Assembly: GCA_006226415.1 (NCBI GenBank)
Contig: SBGZ01000086.1
Location: forward strand, 1 to 62,955
Origin: Alphaproteobacteria bacterium
GTDB lineage: Bacteria > Pseudomonadota > Alphaproteobacteria > M2410
Length of the DNA: 62,955 bases
Reading direction: 5' to 3'
The translations under genes were made by a program, and so were the position numbers. This document shows positions 1-9,041 of this stretch, in pieces. Each line of letters begins with the position of its first letter. Within the stretch, counting starts at the first letter, position 1. The notes beneath the pieces were generated by a model that was given only the letters and a program-made list of their open reading frames with translations, did no database searches and was not told the origin of the DNA.

Positions 1-2625
1 ATGAAATATCTTCTGGGCGGCAAGGGTGCCAACCTCGCGGAGATGAGCAACCTTGGGCTACCGGTGCCGCCTGGTTTTACCATCACCACAGAGGTTTGCA
101 CCGCCTTCTATGATAACGATCGGACCTACCCGGCAGAACTCAAAGCGCAGGTGGAAGAAGCCATCTCCACCGTGGGCACCATTGTCGGCAAGACATTTGG
201 AGATCTGAAGAACCCGCTGCTCTTGTCCGTGCGCTCCGGCGCAAGGGCTTCCATGCCCGGCATGATGGACACTGTCCTCAATCTTGGTCTGAATGACGAG
301 ACCGTCAAAGGCCTCGCCGAGCTCACAGGTGATGCGCGCTTTGCCTATGACAGCTATCGCCGGTTTATCCAGATGTATTCCAATGTGGTGCTGGAGCTCG
401 ACCACCACCGCTTTGAAGATATTCTCGACGAATTTAAGGAAACCAAAGGCCTGAACCTCGACACCGAACTGGACGCCGGCGACTGGCAGGAAATTGTTGC
501 CCGCTATAAGGCCTGTGTGGAGGACGAGCTCGAAGAGCCTTTCCCGCAGGATGTGTCGGATCAGATCTGGGGCGCCATCAGCGCCGTCTTTGGGTCCTGG
601 CAGAACATGCGGGCGAAAACCTACCGCCGTCTGCACAATATCCCGGACGATTGGGGCACAGCCGTCAACGTTCAGGCCATGGTCTTCGGTAACCTGGGCG
701 AAACCAGCGCCACAGGGGTGGCCTTTACCCGTAACCCCTCCAATGGGGAGCCAAAGTTTTTCGGCGAATATTTGATCAATGCCCAGGGCGAAGACGTGGT
801 GGCCGGCATTCGCACGCCGCAGCAGATCACTCTGGAAGGCAAGGAAGAACAACAGTCCAAAGCGCCCGCCCTCGAAGAGGTGATGCCTGAGGTCTATGGC
901 GAGCTTTGCGACAACTATAAAAGACTTGAAGCGCACTACCGCGACATGCAGGACATTGAGTTCACGGTCGAGCAGGGCAAGCTCTGGATGCTCCAGACCC
1001 GCAACGGCAAGCGCACCGCCAAGGCGGCGCTCAAGATTGCCGTGGATATGGCCAGCGAGGGGGTCATCTCCGAGGAAGAGGCGATCCTGCGGGTCGATCC
1101 GGCGGCGCTGGATCAGCTGCTTCACCCGGCCCTTGACCCGGACGCAGAGCGTCAGGTCATCGCCAAGGGTCTCCCGGCCTCCCCGGGCGCGGCGAGCGGC
1201 GAGGTGGTGTTTTCCGCCGATGACGCTGAGGCCAAGGCCGGACAAGGGCATCAAGTTATCCTTGTACGGATGGAAACTAGCCCGGAAGACATCCATGGCA
1301 TGCACGCCGCTGAAGGCATATTGACCACCCGTGGCGGCATGACCAGCCACGCGGCCGTGGTCGCGCGTGGTATGGGCCGCCCATGTGTCTCTGGCGCGGG
1401 TACGGTGCGTATCGACTACAAGGGCAAAACCTTTTCGTCTCTTGGAACCACTGTGAAAGAAGGTGACTGGATCACCATCGACGGCACCTCGGGTGAGATC
1501 ATGCTGGGCAAGATCCCGACCTTGCAGCCGGAGCTTTCTGGAGATTTCGCGGTTCTGATGGAATGGGCCGACAAGGTGCGCCGTTTGAATGTGCGCACCA
1601 ATGCAGATACGCCAAATGATACGCAAACCGCGCGAGATTTTGGCGCTGAAGGCATTGGCCTTTGCCGGACAGAGCACATGTTCTTTGATGAAAACCGCAT
1701 CATCTCCGTGCGCGAGATGATCCTTGCCAAGGATGAAGCCGGGCGCCGGGCAGCGCTCGCCAAGCTGCTGCCGATGCAGCGCGATGACTTCACCAAGCTC
1801 TTTGAGATTATGCACGGTCTGCCGGTCACGATCCGTCTGCTGGATCCGCCACTTCACGAGTTTCTCCCGCATACAGAAGAGGAGATGTCAGAAGTCGCCG
1901 CCGCCATTGGGTCAACCGCTGAGGAGATCAAGGCGCGCGCCAGCGACCTCCATGAGGTCAATCCCATGCTCGGCCATCGTGGTTGTCGCCTTGGGATTTC
2001 CTATCCGGAAATTTACGAGATGCAGGCCCGGGCGATCTTTGAGGCATCCCTTGCCGCCGCAAAAGAGACAGGCGCCCCGGTTATCCCGGAGATTATGATT
2101 CCGCTTGTCAGCGACCGAAAGGAAATCGAATTTCTGAAGGCCCGGATTATTGAGGTGGCTGCAGAAGTTGAAAAGGAAAGCGGCGAGAAGCTTTCCTATT
2201 TAGTCGGTACAATGATTGAATTGCCGCGCGCCGCCGTTCAGGCCGCCGATATTGCTGAGGAAGCCGAGTTTTTCTCCTTCGGCACAAACGATTTGACGCA
2301 GACAGTTTATGGCATCAGCCGCGATGACAGCGCCAATTTCCTCAATGACTATCTCGCGCGTGGGATATGGAAACAGGACCCCTTCGTGTCACTCGACCAA
2401 CGCGGTGTGGGTACACTGATTAAATTGGCGGCAGAGGGCGGCCGCAAAACGCGCAATGGCCTCAAACTCGGTATATGCGGGGAGCACGGCGGTGATCCGG
2501 CGTCGATTGAGTTCTGCAATCGCATTGGCCTTGATTATGTGTCCTGCTCACCTTACCGGGTTCCGATCGCGCGGCTTGCTGCGGCCCAGGCGGCCATTCG
2601 TCAGATGCACGAGGACGCCGAGTAG
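1..2625 (+). CDS. ppdK: Pyruvate, phosphate dikinase (5'-truncated by window edge)
   Basis: This cytosolic enzyme interconverts pyruvate + ATP + Pi with PEP + AMP + PPi. 874 residues are visible. The reading frame is already inside the conserved N-terminal nucleotide-binding segment (LLGGKGANLAEMSNLGLPVP). Family members have about 20 residues before this, so the first ATG in the window is probably an internal Met and the true start lies upstream. The swivelling phosphohistidine motif GGMTSHAAVVARGMGRPCVSG is at about residue 447. The C-terminal PEP/pyruvate barrel has the catalytic-Cys motif LGICGEHGGDP near residue 825. The stop is TAG. A stem-loop with a T run follows about 70 bases downstream. 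A 604-codon antisense open frame (58-1872) covers much of this gene and is taken as a shadow. Confidence 0.97.
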   Translation: MKYLLGGKGANLAEMSNLGLPVPPGFTITTEVCTAFYDNDRTYPAELKAQVEEAISTVGTIVGKTFGDLKNPLLLSVRSGARASMPGMMDTVLNLGLNDETVKGLAELTGDARFAYDSYRRFIQMYSNVVLELDHHRFEDILDEFKETKGLNLDTELDAGDWQEIVARYKACVEDELEEPFPQDVSDQIWGAISAVFGSWQNMRAKTYRRLHNIPDDWGTAVNVQAMVFGNLGETSATGVAFTRNPSNGEPKFFGEYLINAQGEDVVAGIRTPQQITLEGKEEQQSKAPALEEVMPEVYGELCDNYKRLEAHYRDMQDIEFTVEQGKLWMLQTRNGKRTAKAALKIAVDMASEGVISEEEAILRVDPAALDQLLHPALDPDAERQVIAKGLPASPGAASGEVVFSADDAEAKAGQGHQVILVRMETSPEDIHGMHAAEGILTTRGGMTSHAAVVARGMGRPCVSGAGTVRIDYKGKTFSSLGTTVKEGDWITIDGTSGEIMLGKIPTLQPELSGDFAVLMEWADKVRRLNVRTNADTPNDTQTARDFGAEGIGLCRTEHMFFDENRIISVREMILAKDEAGRRAALAKLLPMQRDDFTKLFEIMHGLPVTIRLLDPPLHEFLPHTEEEMSEVAAAIGSTAEEIKARASDLHEVNPMLGHRGCRLGISYPEIYEMQARAIFEASLAAAKETGAPVIPEIMIPLVSDRKEIEFLKARIIEVAAEVEKESGEKLSYLVGTMIELPRAAVQAADIAEEAEFFSFGTNDLTQTVYGISRDDSANFLNDYLARGIWKQDPFVSLDQRGVGTLIKLAAEGGRKTRNGLKLGICGEHGGDPASIEFCNRIGLDYVSCSPYRVPIARLAAAQAAIRQMHEDAE

Positions 2626-2693
2626 CGTTTCCAGGCTCGGACCCCCACAGATCACGATTCGATTCCTGTACCGTCAAGAGACGAAATTTCGGG

Positions 2694-2718
2694 AAAGGTC
2701 AACAATTGTGACCTTTTT
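2694..2718 (+). terminator. Putative Rho-independent terminator of ppdK
   Basis: The inverted repeat AAAGGTCA / TGACCTTT has a 7-base loop and runs into five T residues. It lies 69 bases after the ppdK stop and before the next gene. The stem is only moderately G+C rich, so strength is uncertain. The rest of the 2626-2962 spacer holds a one-mismatch DnaA-box-like word (TGTGGATAT, 2883-2891) and the hairpin listed next. I see no small gene in it. Confidence 0.5.
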
Positions 2719-2915
2719 AGCACAGTCGGCGCGTGCCTGATTTAGCCTTAGTTTTCTGCCAAAAATCGTCCGGAATCTCCGGGTTTGACGGGCCGCCATG
2801 ATTTGGCCCAATCCCTGCAGCAGTAAGGGCGGTCGATGAGCGTTGACCCCTTGTGGGGCAAGTGATAACAGCACCGTCGACTTGTGGATATTAAGTATTG
2901 ATTAACCCCCCGAGC

Positions 2916-2935
2916 GGCGCCGAGCCTACGGCGCC
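2916..2935 (+). other. Hairpin in the probable 5' leader of the SleB-like gene
   Basis: Perfect 7-bp arms GGCGCCG and CGGCGCC enclose a 6-base loop, 27 bases before the ATG at 2963. There is no T run after it, so it is not an obvious terminator. It could stabilise or modulate the leader of the hydrolase mRNA. The role is inferred only from position. Confidence 0.35.
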
Positions 2936-2962
2936 CAAGGCCCAGCAAGAAAGGCCAAGCCC

Positions 2963-3580
2963 ATGATGGCCCAAGCCTGGAAAGATAACGCTGAAAAGCG
3001 CCGTGCGATCAAGCTGTGCTGCGCTTTAGTTGCGCTCTATGTACTGGCCCTGGCTATTCAGGGATTTGCTGGCGCGAGCCGGGCAAATGCAAGCATGCCT
3101 TCCGAAGGGCGCGCCTCATATTTGTCTTCCCACAGCATGTTGCTTGCCGCCAGAGACGCCGCAGATGGTCTGCAGATGTCGGGACTGGACAGCACAAGCC
3201 TGCACTGCCTTGCCCAGGCGATTTACTACGAAGCGCGCGGCGAAGATCTGCAAGGACAGATGGCGGTCGCTGAAGTGGTCTTAAACCGGGTGCAATCCAA
3301 GAACTATCCCAACAGTGTTTGCGGAGTTGTCTTCCAAAACGAAAAAGCCAAGCACCGTTGCCAGTTCTCATTTGCCTGCGATGGCAAATCTGACAACCCA
3401 CCAGCCACCGCGGCCTGGTCTCAGGCCAAGCTTGTGGCTGCCTATCTGGCTTCCCAGGACACGCTTCAATTGACGCAGGCCGCCACCCATTATCATGCGG
3501 ATTACGTAACCCCGTCTTGGGCCAGCCATCTGCATGAGACCGTCAAGATCGGGCGGCATATCTTCTACCGTCCGGCATAA
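2963..3580 (+). CDS. SleB/CwlJ-type cell wall hydrolase
   Basis: A 205-residue membrane-anchored or secreted peptidoglycan hydrolase of the Hydrolase_2 (SleB) family. An N-terminal hydrophobic segment at about residues 14-35 (CCALVALYVLALAIQGFAGA) acts as a signal anchor. The catalytic domain occupies about residues 78-203 and starts LHCLAQAIYYEARGED, which carries the family's conserved Glu. It continues with VAEVVLNRV and CQFSFACDG. In alphaproteobacteria these proteins are lytic enzymes of growing cells rather than spore-cortex enzymes. ATG ATG lies at the start, and AGAAAGG upstream is a plausible ribosome site. It converges with the pentapeptide-repeat gene, 21 bases away. Confidence 0.88.
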   Translation: MMAQAWKDNAEKRRAIKLCCALVALYVLALAIQGFAGASRANASMPSEGRASYLSSHSMLLAARDAADGLQMSGLDSTSLHCLAQAIYYEARGEDLQGQMAVAEVVLNRVQSKNYPNSVCGVVFQNEKAKHRCQFSFACDGKSDNPPATAAWSQAKLVAAYLASQDTLQLTQAATHYHADYVTPSWASHLHETVKIGRHIFYRPA

Positions 3581-3601
3581 ACGACGGGCGTCTTTTCAAT
3601 A

Positions 3602-4720
3602 TCAGTTGGACAGGGTTGAGACTGTTCTGCGCCGCCCGGTGATCGGGATGGGATCAAATCGTGCGCCTTGAAAAATGGCGCCGTTGAGAACCAGTTTACT
3701 GGTAATGGCCCCTCTCAGGTCTGCGTTCGTAAGGTCCGCGCCCGTCAGGTTGGCATTCTCCAGGTCGGCGCGCCGCATGTCCGCATCAATAAATTTTGCC
3801 GCCTGTGCACTGATGCCGCGTAAGTTTGCATCGATGAGATTGGCGCCGTTGAAATAGACCCCTTGAAGTTTCGCGCCCGCAAAATTGGCTCCAGTGAGAT
3901 TGGCGTCGGTAAAATCAGCGCCCGTCAGGACCGCGCGTTTGAAACTCATGCCGGCGAGATCTTGGCCGGAAAAATCTTCACCCATCAGAATTTTGCCCTC
4001 GTATTGTCCCGCGGCAGCGGAGGCGTTTGGCCGAGCTGCCACTTGAGGCGCGGTGGGGCGTGTTTCAATGGGTGGTTCGGCCGTGTCCGTTGTTGCGCCG
4101 GGGCCGGCCAAAAGCTCCGGGTCCCGTTCGGGGGGCGGGTTAGCGTCGGACAAGGGGGGCGCGGATCGGTCAATGGCCGAGCGCACCATGGCCTCGAAGG
4201 GGTCATCGCTTCCGTCGGTCGTTTGCGGCGTGAGCGGTTCACGATCCGCCGCGCCGTTTTCTTCAAGCATTTGAAGGGCCTCTTGCGCCCGCTCCATTTC
4301 AGAGGCCTCCAATCGTCTCTGTGCCGCATTGAGCTCATCCATGGCCGCCATGGCGGACCTTCGGGCGTTATCAAGATCAACGCGCAACCGCTGATCATCG
4401 GCGGGCGGCAAGGCGGCATCTTCGCTCAGGGCGGGCGGGGCTTCCTGCCCTGAGGCATCCGCTGAGGCATCCGCCCGTGTAATCGCCATTTCTCCGTTGG
4501 GCAGGCGGCGCAGAACATAGGTTTCGCTGCCTTCTGGCCCTTTAAGATGGATGGCAGGCTCGCCGGTGGGAAGCTCCTCCAAACGCAGGTCAAGATCATC
4601 CGTGACTTCGGTATCTTCCTGCGCGGGTGCAGCCTCAATGGGCCTGAACGGGCGCACGGCCAGGAGACCGTAAAGTCCAATCAGAATGAGCGCAGCTATA
4701 CCCAGACGCGAAGCCAGCAT
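3602..4720 (-). CDS. Membrane-anchored pentapeptide-repeat protein
   Basis: 372 residues from the ATG at 4720. An in-frame TTG at 4753 would add 11 residues but looks less likely. One N-terminal transmembrane helix (LGIAALILIGLYGLLAV) is followed by a long acidic, proline-rich, low-complexity region. A short helical stretch (ARRSAMAAMDELNAAQRRL) comes next. The C-terminal ~125 residues are A(D/N)LxX pentapeptide repeats (for example GADFTDANLTGANFAGAKLQ), expected to fold as a right-handed quadrilateral beta-helix. The linker should place the helix in the periplasm. Function is unknown; pentapeptide repeats usually mediate protein contacts. The coiled-coil lipoprotein gene lies upstream on the same strand. 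Confidence 0.8.
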   Translation of the reverse strand: MLASRLGIAALILIGLYGLLAVRPFRPIEAAPAQEDTEVTDDLDLRLEELPTGEPAIHLKGPEGSETYVLRRLPNGEMAITRADASADASGQEAPPALSEDAALPPADDQRLRVDLDNARRSAMAAMDELNAAQRRLEASEMERAQEALQMLEENGAADREPLTPQTTDGSDDPFEAMVRSAIDRSAPPLSDANPPPERDPELLAGPGATTDTAEPPIETRPTAPQVAARPNASAAAGQYEGKILMGEDFSGQDLAGMSFKRAVLTGADFTDANLTGANFAGAKLQGVYFNGANLIDANLRGISAQAAKFIDADMRRADLENANLTGADLTNADLRGAITSKLVLNGAIFQGARFDPIPITGRRRTVSTLSN

Positions 4721-4839
4721 GGGGGGAGACCTTTCTGTCTCATATATAAGCAACGTCGAGGAATCTTACCAGTGAACTCGACGAATAATACGGATCAAAA
4801 ACTCAAATCCACCAATCAAATCATGGGTTTGGAAGCATT

Positions 4840-5292
4840 CTATTCTGCGGACTTGCCCTCAAGCTCATGAAGTTCGTTCTTCAGCCTGGCAAATTCGGTC
4901 TGCAGCTCCCGCTGCGCCCTGGCCAGCTCATCTTTGGCTCTGGCCAATTCGGTGTCTGCGGCTTCAAGATCTGCCTTGGCACGTGCAAGCTCTGCCGTCA
5001 TTTCGCGCTTTTCCCGCTGCGACAGGCTGAGCTGAGCCATTTCCACCTTCGCCAGCGCCATTTCCCGAGCGGCAAAGTCCAGATCCGCTCTGCGGGCGCT
5101 GATGTCTTCGCGGGCCTTTGCCAGCGCTATTTCGACCTCCATCATGACCAGGTCGAGGTTTGCGCCCTCGGTCGCAGGGTTCAATGTGTGTCTGGCGCCA
5201 AGCTCCTTGTTGGCGTCATGGGCCTCTACCGCACAGCCACTTGCGATCAGGCTGGCCAGGAAAAGGGTGACGATTTTTAAGCCGTGGGTCAT
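4840..5292 (-). CDS. Small coiled-coil lipoprotein
   Basis: 150 residues. The N-terminus MTHGLKIVTLFLASLIASGC is a lipoprotein signal peptide with lipobox IASGC, so the mature protein should be lipidated at Cys20. From about residue 50 to the end the sequence is a charged heptad-like coiled coil rich in A, E, K and L, with repeated AKAD/ELARAK units. It therefore probably forms an elongated periplasmic helix bundle, loosely resembling Lpp-like or tether proteins. I do not recognise a specific family. It lies about 120 bases upstream of the pentapeptide-repeat gene on the same strand, so co-expression is possible. Confidence 0.7.
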   Translation of the reverse strand: MTHGLKIVTLFLASLIASGCAVEAHDANKELGARHTLNPATEGANLDLVMMEVEIALAKAREDISARRADLDFAAREMALAKVEMAQLSLSQREKREMTAELARAKADLEAADTELARAKDELARAQRELQTEFARLKNELHELEGKSAE

Positions 5293-5532
5293 TCCAAACC
5301 TCGCGTATTAGGGTGGATAGGGACTTTGAGCCTCCAATCAACCACAATTGCCGGTCTTTGAGTGTAAACCGGCACACAAAAAGAACTGTAAGAGGGAAAA
5401 AAGGTTCAACACACCCTAAGATAGATATTTTGACCGTTGGGCTTGTGTTGACGTGATTTTGATGCCAAAAAAATATGAGAACTCAGATGAAAAAAAATGT
5501 TGGCAACAGCAAATAGCTGGCTATATTTCCAA

Positions 5533-5553
5533 TTGTTAACGAATGGTTAACAA
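5533..5553. promoter_or_regulatory. Operator-like inverted repeat upstream of small secreted protein
   Basis: Perfect 8-bp arms TTGTTAAC and GTTAACAA are separated by GAATG, about 70 bases before the ATG at 5623. The 330-base spacer 5293-5622 is notably AT-rich. It also holds a weaker inverted repeat, GCCGGT / ACCGGC, at 5350-5373. No regulator is encoded next to it, so the binding protein is unknown. Confidence 0.4.
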
Positions 5554-5622
5554 AGTGAGTGTGGCGTAGCGTTTGAGTATCGTGTTATTTTTGGGGGAAA
5601 ATAGGGTAAGTAGGTCAAAAGA

Positions 5623-5940
5623 ATGCGAATTTTGGGATTGTTCGTCACTCTTGGGCTCTTGATGATTTCTACAGCTGCACAAGCTGAGGATGAGACCACA
5701 GAAGTCTTTAAGCCGGATGGATCATTACAGTGTGAGGAAACACAAGCCATAACCTTGACGGAGATGGCTCGCGATCTCCGCAGAAGGGGGATTGGGGTCC
5801 TCGATAGTCGGAAGGGTCACGATGGTGTTTTCCGCATGACAATGTGCGGTGCTTCGACCGGCAATATAAATATTTTCAGCATATTCATCAGAGATCTCAC
5901 AGAAGCCGAAGAAATTGGTTTCCGTCTCTTAGACGACTAA
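5623..5940 (+). CDS. Small secreted protein of unknown function
   Basis: 105 residues with a clear Sec signal peptide (MRILGLFVTLGLLMISTAAQA, cleavage after AQA). The mature part of about 84 residues has two cysteines (SLQCEE and MTMCGAS) that could form a disulfide. It contains the phrase MARDLRRRGIGVLDSRKGHD, a pattern loosely reminiscent of PepSY-like folds but too weak to call. G+C is lower than in neighbouring genes, and the upstream spacer is AT-rich. The start lies after AAGTAGGTCAAAAGA with no strong Shine-Dalgarno. A convincing terminator follows the stop. Confidence 0.6.
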   Translation: MRILGLFVTLGLLMISTAAQAEDETTEVFKPDGSLQCEETQAITLTEMARDLRRRGIGVLDSRKGHDGVFRMTMCGASTGNINIFSIFIRDLTEAEEIGFRLLDD

Positions 5941-6004
5941 GCTGATCCGCCCAGATTGGGCTTAACAAATTGTGAATGACCGTGCCTTCCAAAGGCCGGA
6001 TAAG

Positions 6005-6032
6005 GCGCGCTGACTGTTGTTGGCGCGCTTTT
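6005..6032 (+). terminator. Rho-independent terminator after the small secreted protein
   Basis: Perfect 6-bp G+C arms GCGCGC / GCGCGC (6005-6010 and 6023-6028) with a 12-base loop are followed by TTTT. The hairpin ends 85 bases before the c-di-GMP gene start and separates the two transcription units. Confidence 0.6.
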
Positions 6033-6116
6033 CGTTTGGCCCATTCATACTTCATAAAGCCAAATTTGGTTTGATGTCTTCTCAGGTGGGGTCCGTTTTA
6101 TGGGGAACCCGCAGAA

Positions 6117-9041
6117 ATGGGGTCGCAAACGGGTCGATGGAATCGACCGGAGCATGTTTGCACAGACACGGTGGAGCAGGCTTTGATCAAACCAGATCTT
6201 CGCAACGCGCTTTTTTGTGCCGTGACAATCATCGCCTTGGTGGCTTTGATGTCAGGGTCGCTATTGGCGCGTGAGAAGCTAACGGTCATCGCCCAAAACA
6301 GATCCCAGGCCGAACTCACAAGTGTCATCAGTGATATCCAGCAACTGGTCACGGCCAGATATGCGCAGGCGCGCACGTCGACATCGCTCATCGCCAACAG
6401 CCCCGTCGTAGTAACCGCCACGAAATCCATGCTTCAGGACGGTCAGGCTGGCCGCACAATCTCAACGGAAGATGTTCTGAAAGCCTATCTGGATCCATTG
6501 GTTCGCGAGCAAGGCTATTTGGGCTATGCCGTTTTGAGCTTCGACGGAACGGTGATCGTATCTCACGATCCGCACACAAATGCGCTTATCTCCAAGCGCC
6601 TTGATCAATCCGGGTTGTTCGTCCAGGCAGCAGCAGGCAATGCCGTGACAACACCGCCCATGTTTGTAGAGCCGCAAACACAGAACCCGGGATCACAATC
6701 CCAGGAACCCGATATTGAATCAGTGGTCATCGCGCCGATCAAAGACAAAGATGGCAACGCGCTTGCGCTTTTCGCAGTACGTTTTGATCTCGAGAGTGAG
6801 CTCGAAAAGTTGACACGGCTCGGACGTTTTCGGGATACGGGCGAAACCGTTGTCTTCAACCGAGACGGCCGCATTCTAGCCAGACCGCGATTTGACATTG
6901 CGATGCATGAGACCGTTGGCCATGCGGATCACAAACACGCCTTGTTGCAATTTCCGGATCTTGAGCGTTCGCAGGTCCGAACAGACTATGACGCCGACCA
7001 GGACCAAACACTAAGTAAAGCCAGGTCAACCGCTCGAGAATTTGTCGACCGCCTTCGCGAGAGCCAACAAAACAACACCCTTTCAAATCTTTATTCCTAT
7101 GTTTCCTATCATGGCGCGCGTGTTTTGGGCGTGTGGTATTGGGATGAAGCGTTGGGTATCGGTTACTCCACCGAGATACTGGAGTCCGAAGGGGTTGGGC
7201 ATACAGTAACAGTGACCATGATGGTCGGGCTTTTGGCCGTCATCATGCTGTACATCCTGACGATCCTGTTTTTGATCTTGCGGGGCGACGAAGCCAAAGC
7301 CGACAAGAAAAAGTCGATCGCCGATATTGTGAACACCGTGCCCGACTCTATCTTGACCGTTTCCGAAGATGGTTTGATTCTGTCAGCTAACTCTCAAAGT
7401 GAAAAACGCTTAGGTGTGATTGCCAATGAAATCAATCCCTTGAATTTGGCCAAGTTCATTTCAAGCGATGGGCTGGTCGAGGGAACGGATATTGAAGATC
7501 GCCACAACTTGGACAATCAGAACCATATCGATCTGTCCCAATTGGCGGGGCGGACTCTAAGGTGTCGGGCTTACCACACCGATGGCACTTCTTTCTCCGC
7601 CGAAATTGTCGTGAGCACAAAAACTGAGCAGGAGCCCCGTCAGTATACATGCCTCGTGCGCGACATTATGGATCGATTGAGGTCCGAAGAAGCTATTCAC
7701 AAGCTCATTTACTTCGATCCGCTGACCGGGCTTGCCAATCGAAACGAATTTAATCGTCGGTTGGAGGACGCGATCAAGGAAGCGCGGCGCAATGGCACAT
7801 TGGTTAGTGTGATGCTGTTGGATTTGGATCGATTTAAGCAGATCAATGAGGCCTTCGGTCATGATACCGGTGATCAGATCCTGCAAACGGTTAGCGACCG
7901 CCTGCGTCAAACTGCGCGGGAGGTCGACACAATCGGGCGCCTGAGTGCGGACGAATTTGTTTTTGTCGCAACCGGTCTGAATAATTTGCAGGATGTCACG
8001 CGGCCCGCTGAAAGAATTCTCAAAGCGCTTTCTGAGCCAATAGAGATTGATGGTTACACCCATCACGTGGAAGCTTGCATTGGTATCAGCTTTTATCCGC
8101 AGGATGACGAAAGCCGCGCTGAGCTCGTGCGCAAAGCTGACATTGCGCTTTATCAGGCAAAACAAATGGGCAGCGGTCAAATCCATTTCTACGACAACAA
8201 GCTTGATGAAGAAGTGCGTGCTAATAAGGTCCTCGAGGACGAGCTCCGCACCGCCATCAAGAACCGCTCATTACAGCTCTACTACCAACCACAGCTTGGT
8301 CTTAAAGGTGAGGTCATGGCTGTCGAGGCTCTGCTGCGTTGGCAGCGCAAGGATGGCACCTTCGTGAGCCCGAATGTCTTTGTGAGCCTCGCGGAGCGGT
8401 GCAATGTCATTGGCGAAATTGGTGAATGGGTGCTGCAAGAGGCTTGCCGCCAAGCGAAAGAATGGGCAGCGCGGGGGATGACGCCGCTGCGCATCGCTGT
8501 CAATCTTTCTCCAGTTCAGTTTTCTGATGCGACTTTGGTCGATAAAGTTGAAGCGGCTGTAAAAAACGCCGGCCTGGACCCCCGCACCATTGAGCTCGAG
8601 GTTACTGAAAGTGTCGTCATGGGCAACATTGATCAGGCTATGTCAAAGCTGAGAAGCTTTAAAGAAAAGGGCTTCAGTCTGTCGATCGACGATTTTGGTA
8701 CGGGTCACTCGTCATTGGCTTACTTAAAGGACCTGCCGGTCGACCGTATCAAGATCGACAAATCATTTCTCGACGGCGTGCCTGACAACAAGGGCAATCT
8801 CTCAATCGTCAGCACTGTTATTTCGTTAGGCAAATCACTCGGTCTGGAAGTAGTAGCCGAGGGGGTTGAAACCCTCGCTCAATGGAAAGAACTCGAGAAA
8901 CTGGGATGTCACTACGTCCAGGGATATTATTTCTCCCGGCCGCTTCCTGCCCCGGACTTCGAGAAATGGTACAAGAGCCGAGCCAAGTCTCCCGCAGCCG
9001 ATCTGCTTTCCAAAATTCGCAACAGCCAGGATTCTGCCTAG
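6117..9041 (+). CDS. dCache-PAS-GGDEF-EAL cyclic-di-GMP phosphodiesterase
   Basis: 974 residues, inner-membrane sensor. A TM helix at about 32-52 is followed by a periplasmic dCache-like domain (about 55-350), a second TM at about 362-387 and a PAS-like region (about 395-520). GGDEF (about 530-695) and EAL (about 710-960) domains follow. The GGDEF signature is SADEF (610-614), so cyclase activity is doubtful, although the upstream DLDRFKQINEAFGHDTGD is kept. The EAL domain looks complete: EALLRW (737), AVNLSP, LEVTES, SIDDFGTGHSS, IKIDKS, AEGVET and YVQGY. It is thus predicted to hydrolyse c-di-GMP, with GGDEF perhaps binding GTP allosterically. The start at 6117 is preceded by GGGGAA; a GTG at 6171 is an alternative. 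Its stop overlaps the convergent HD gene at CTAG. Confidence 0.93.
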   Translation: MGSQTGRWNRPEHVCTDTVEQALIKPDLRNALFCAVTIIALVALMSGSLLAREKLTVIAQNRSQAELTSVISDIQQLVTARYAQARTSTSLIANSPVVVTATKSMLQDGQAGRTISTEDVLKAYLDPLVREQGYLGYAVLSFDGTVIVSHDPHTNALISKRLDQSGLFVQAAAGNAVTTPPMFVEPQTQNPGSQSQEPDIESVVIAPIKDKDGNALALFAVRFDLESELEKLTRLGRFRDTGETVVFNRDGRILARPRFDIAMHETVGHADHKHALLQFPDLERSQVRTDYDADQDQTLSKARSTAREFVDRLRESQQNNTLSNLYSYVSYHGARVLGVWYWDEALGIGYSTEILESEGVGHTVTVTMMVGLLAVIMLYILTILFLILRGDEAKADKKKSIADIVNTVPDSILTVSEDGLILSANSQSEKRLGVIANEINPLNLAKFISSDGLVEGTDIEDRHNLDNQNHIDLSQLAGRTLRCRAYHTDGTSFSAEIVVSTKTEQEPRQYTCLVRDIMDRLRSEEAIHKLIYFDPLTGLANRNEFNRRLEDAIKEARRNGTLVSVMLLDLDRFKQINEAFGHDTGDQILQTVSDRLRQTAREVDTIGRLSADEFVFVATGLNNLQDVTRPAERILKALSEPIEIDGYTHHVEACIGISFYPQDDESRAELVRKADIALYQAKQMGSGQIHFYDNKLDEEVRANKVLEDELRTAIKNRSLQLYYQPQLGLKGEVMAVEALLRWQRKDGTFVSPNVFVSLAERCNVIGEIGEWVLQEACRQAKEWAARGMTPLRIAVNLSPVQFSDATLVDKVEAAVKNAGLDPRTIELEVTESVVMGNIDQAMSKLRSFKEKGFSLSIDDFGTGHSSLAYLKDLPVDRIKIDKSFLDGVPDNKGNLSIVSTVISLGKSLGLEVVAEGVETLAQWKELEKLGCHYVQGYYFSRPLPAPDFEKWYKSRAKSPAADLLSKIRNSQDSA

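Noticed and set aside
58-1872. 604-codon minus-strand open frame inside ppdK
   Set aside because: It lies entirely antisense to a well-conserved enzyme. Its predicted protein is His- and Arg-rich with no recognisable domain. Such frames are expected opposite G+C-rich codon usage.
3863-4453. 196-codon plus-strand frame opposite the pentapeptide-repeat gene
   Set aside because: Shadow frame. The minus-strand protein shows clear repeats and a TM anchor.
7876-7962. Active GGDEF diguanylate cyclase
   Set aside because: The motif reads SADEF, lacking the two glycines needed for catalysis in known enzymes.
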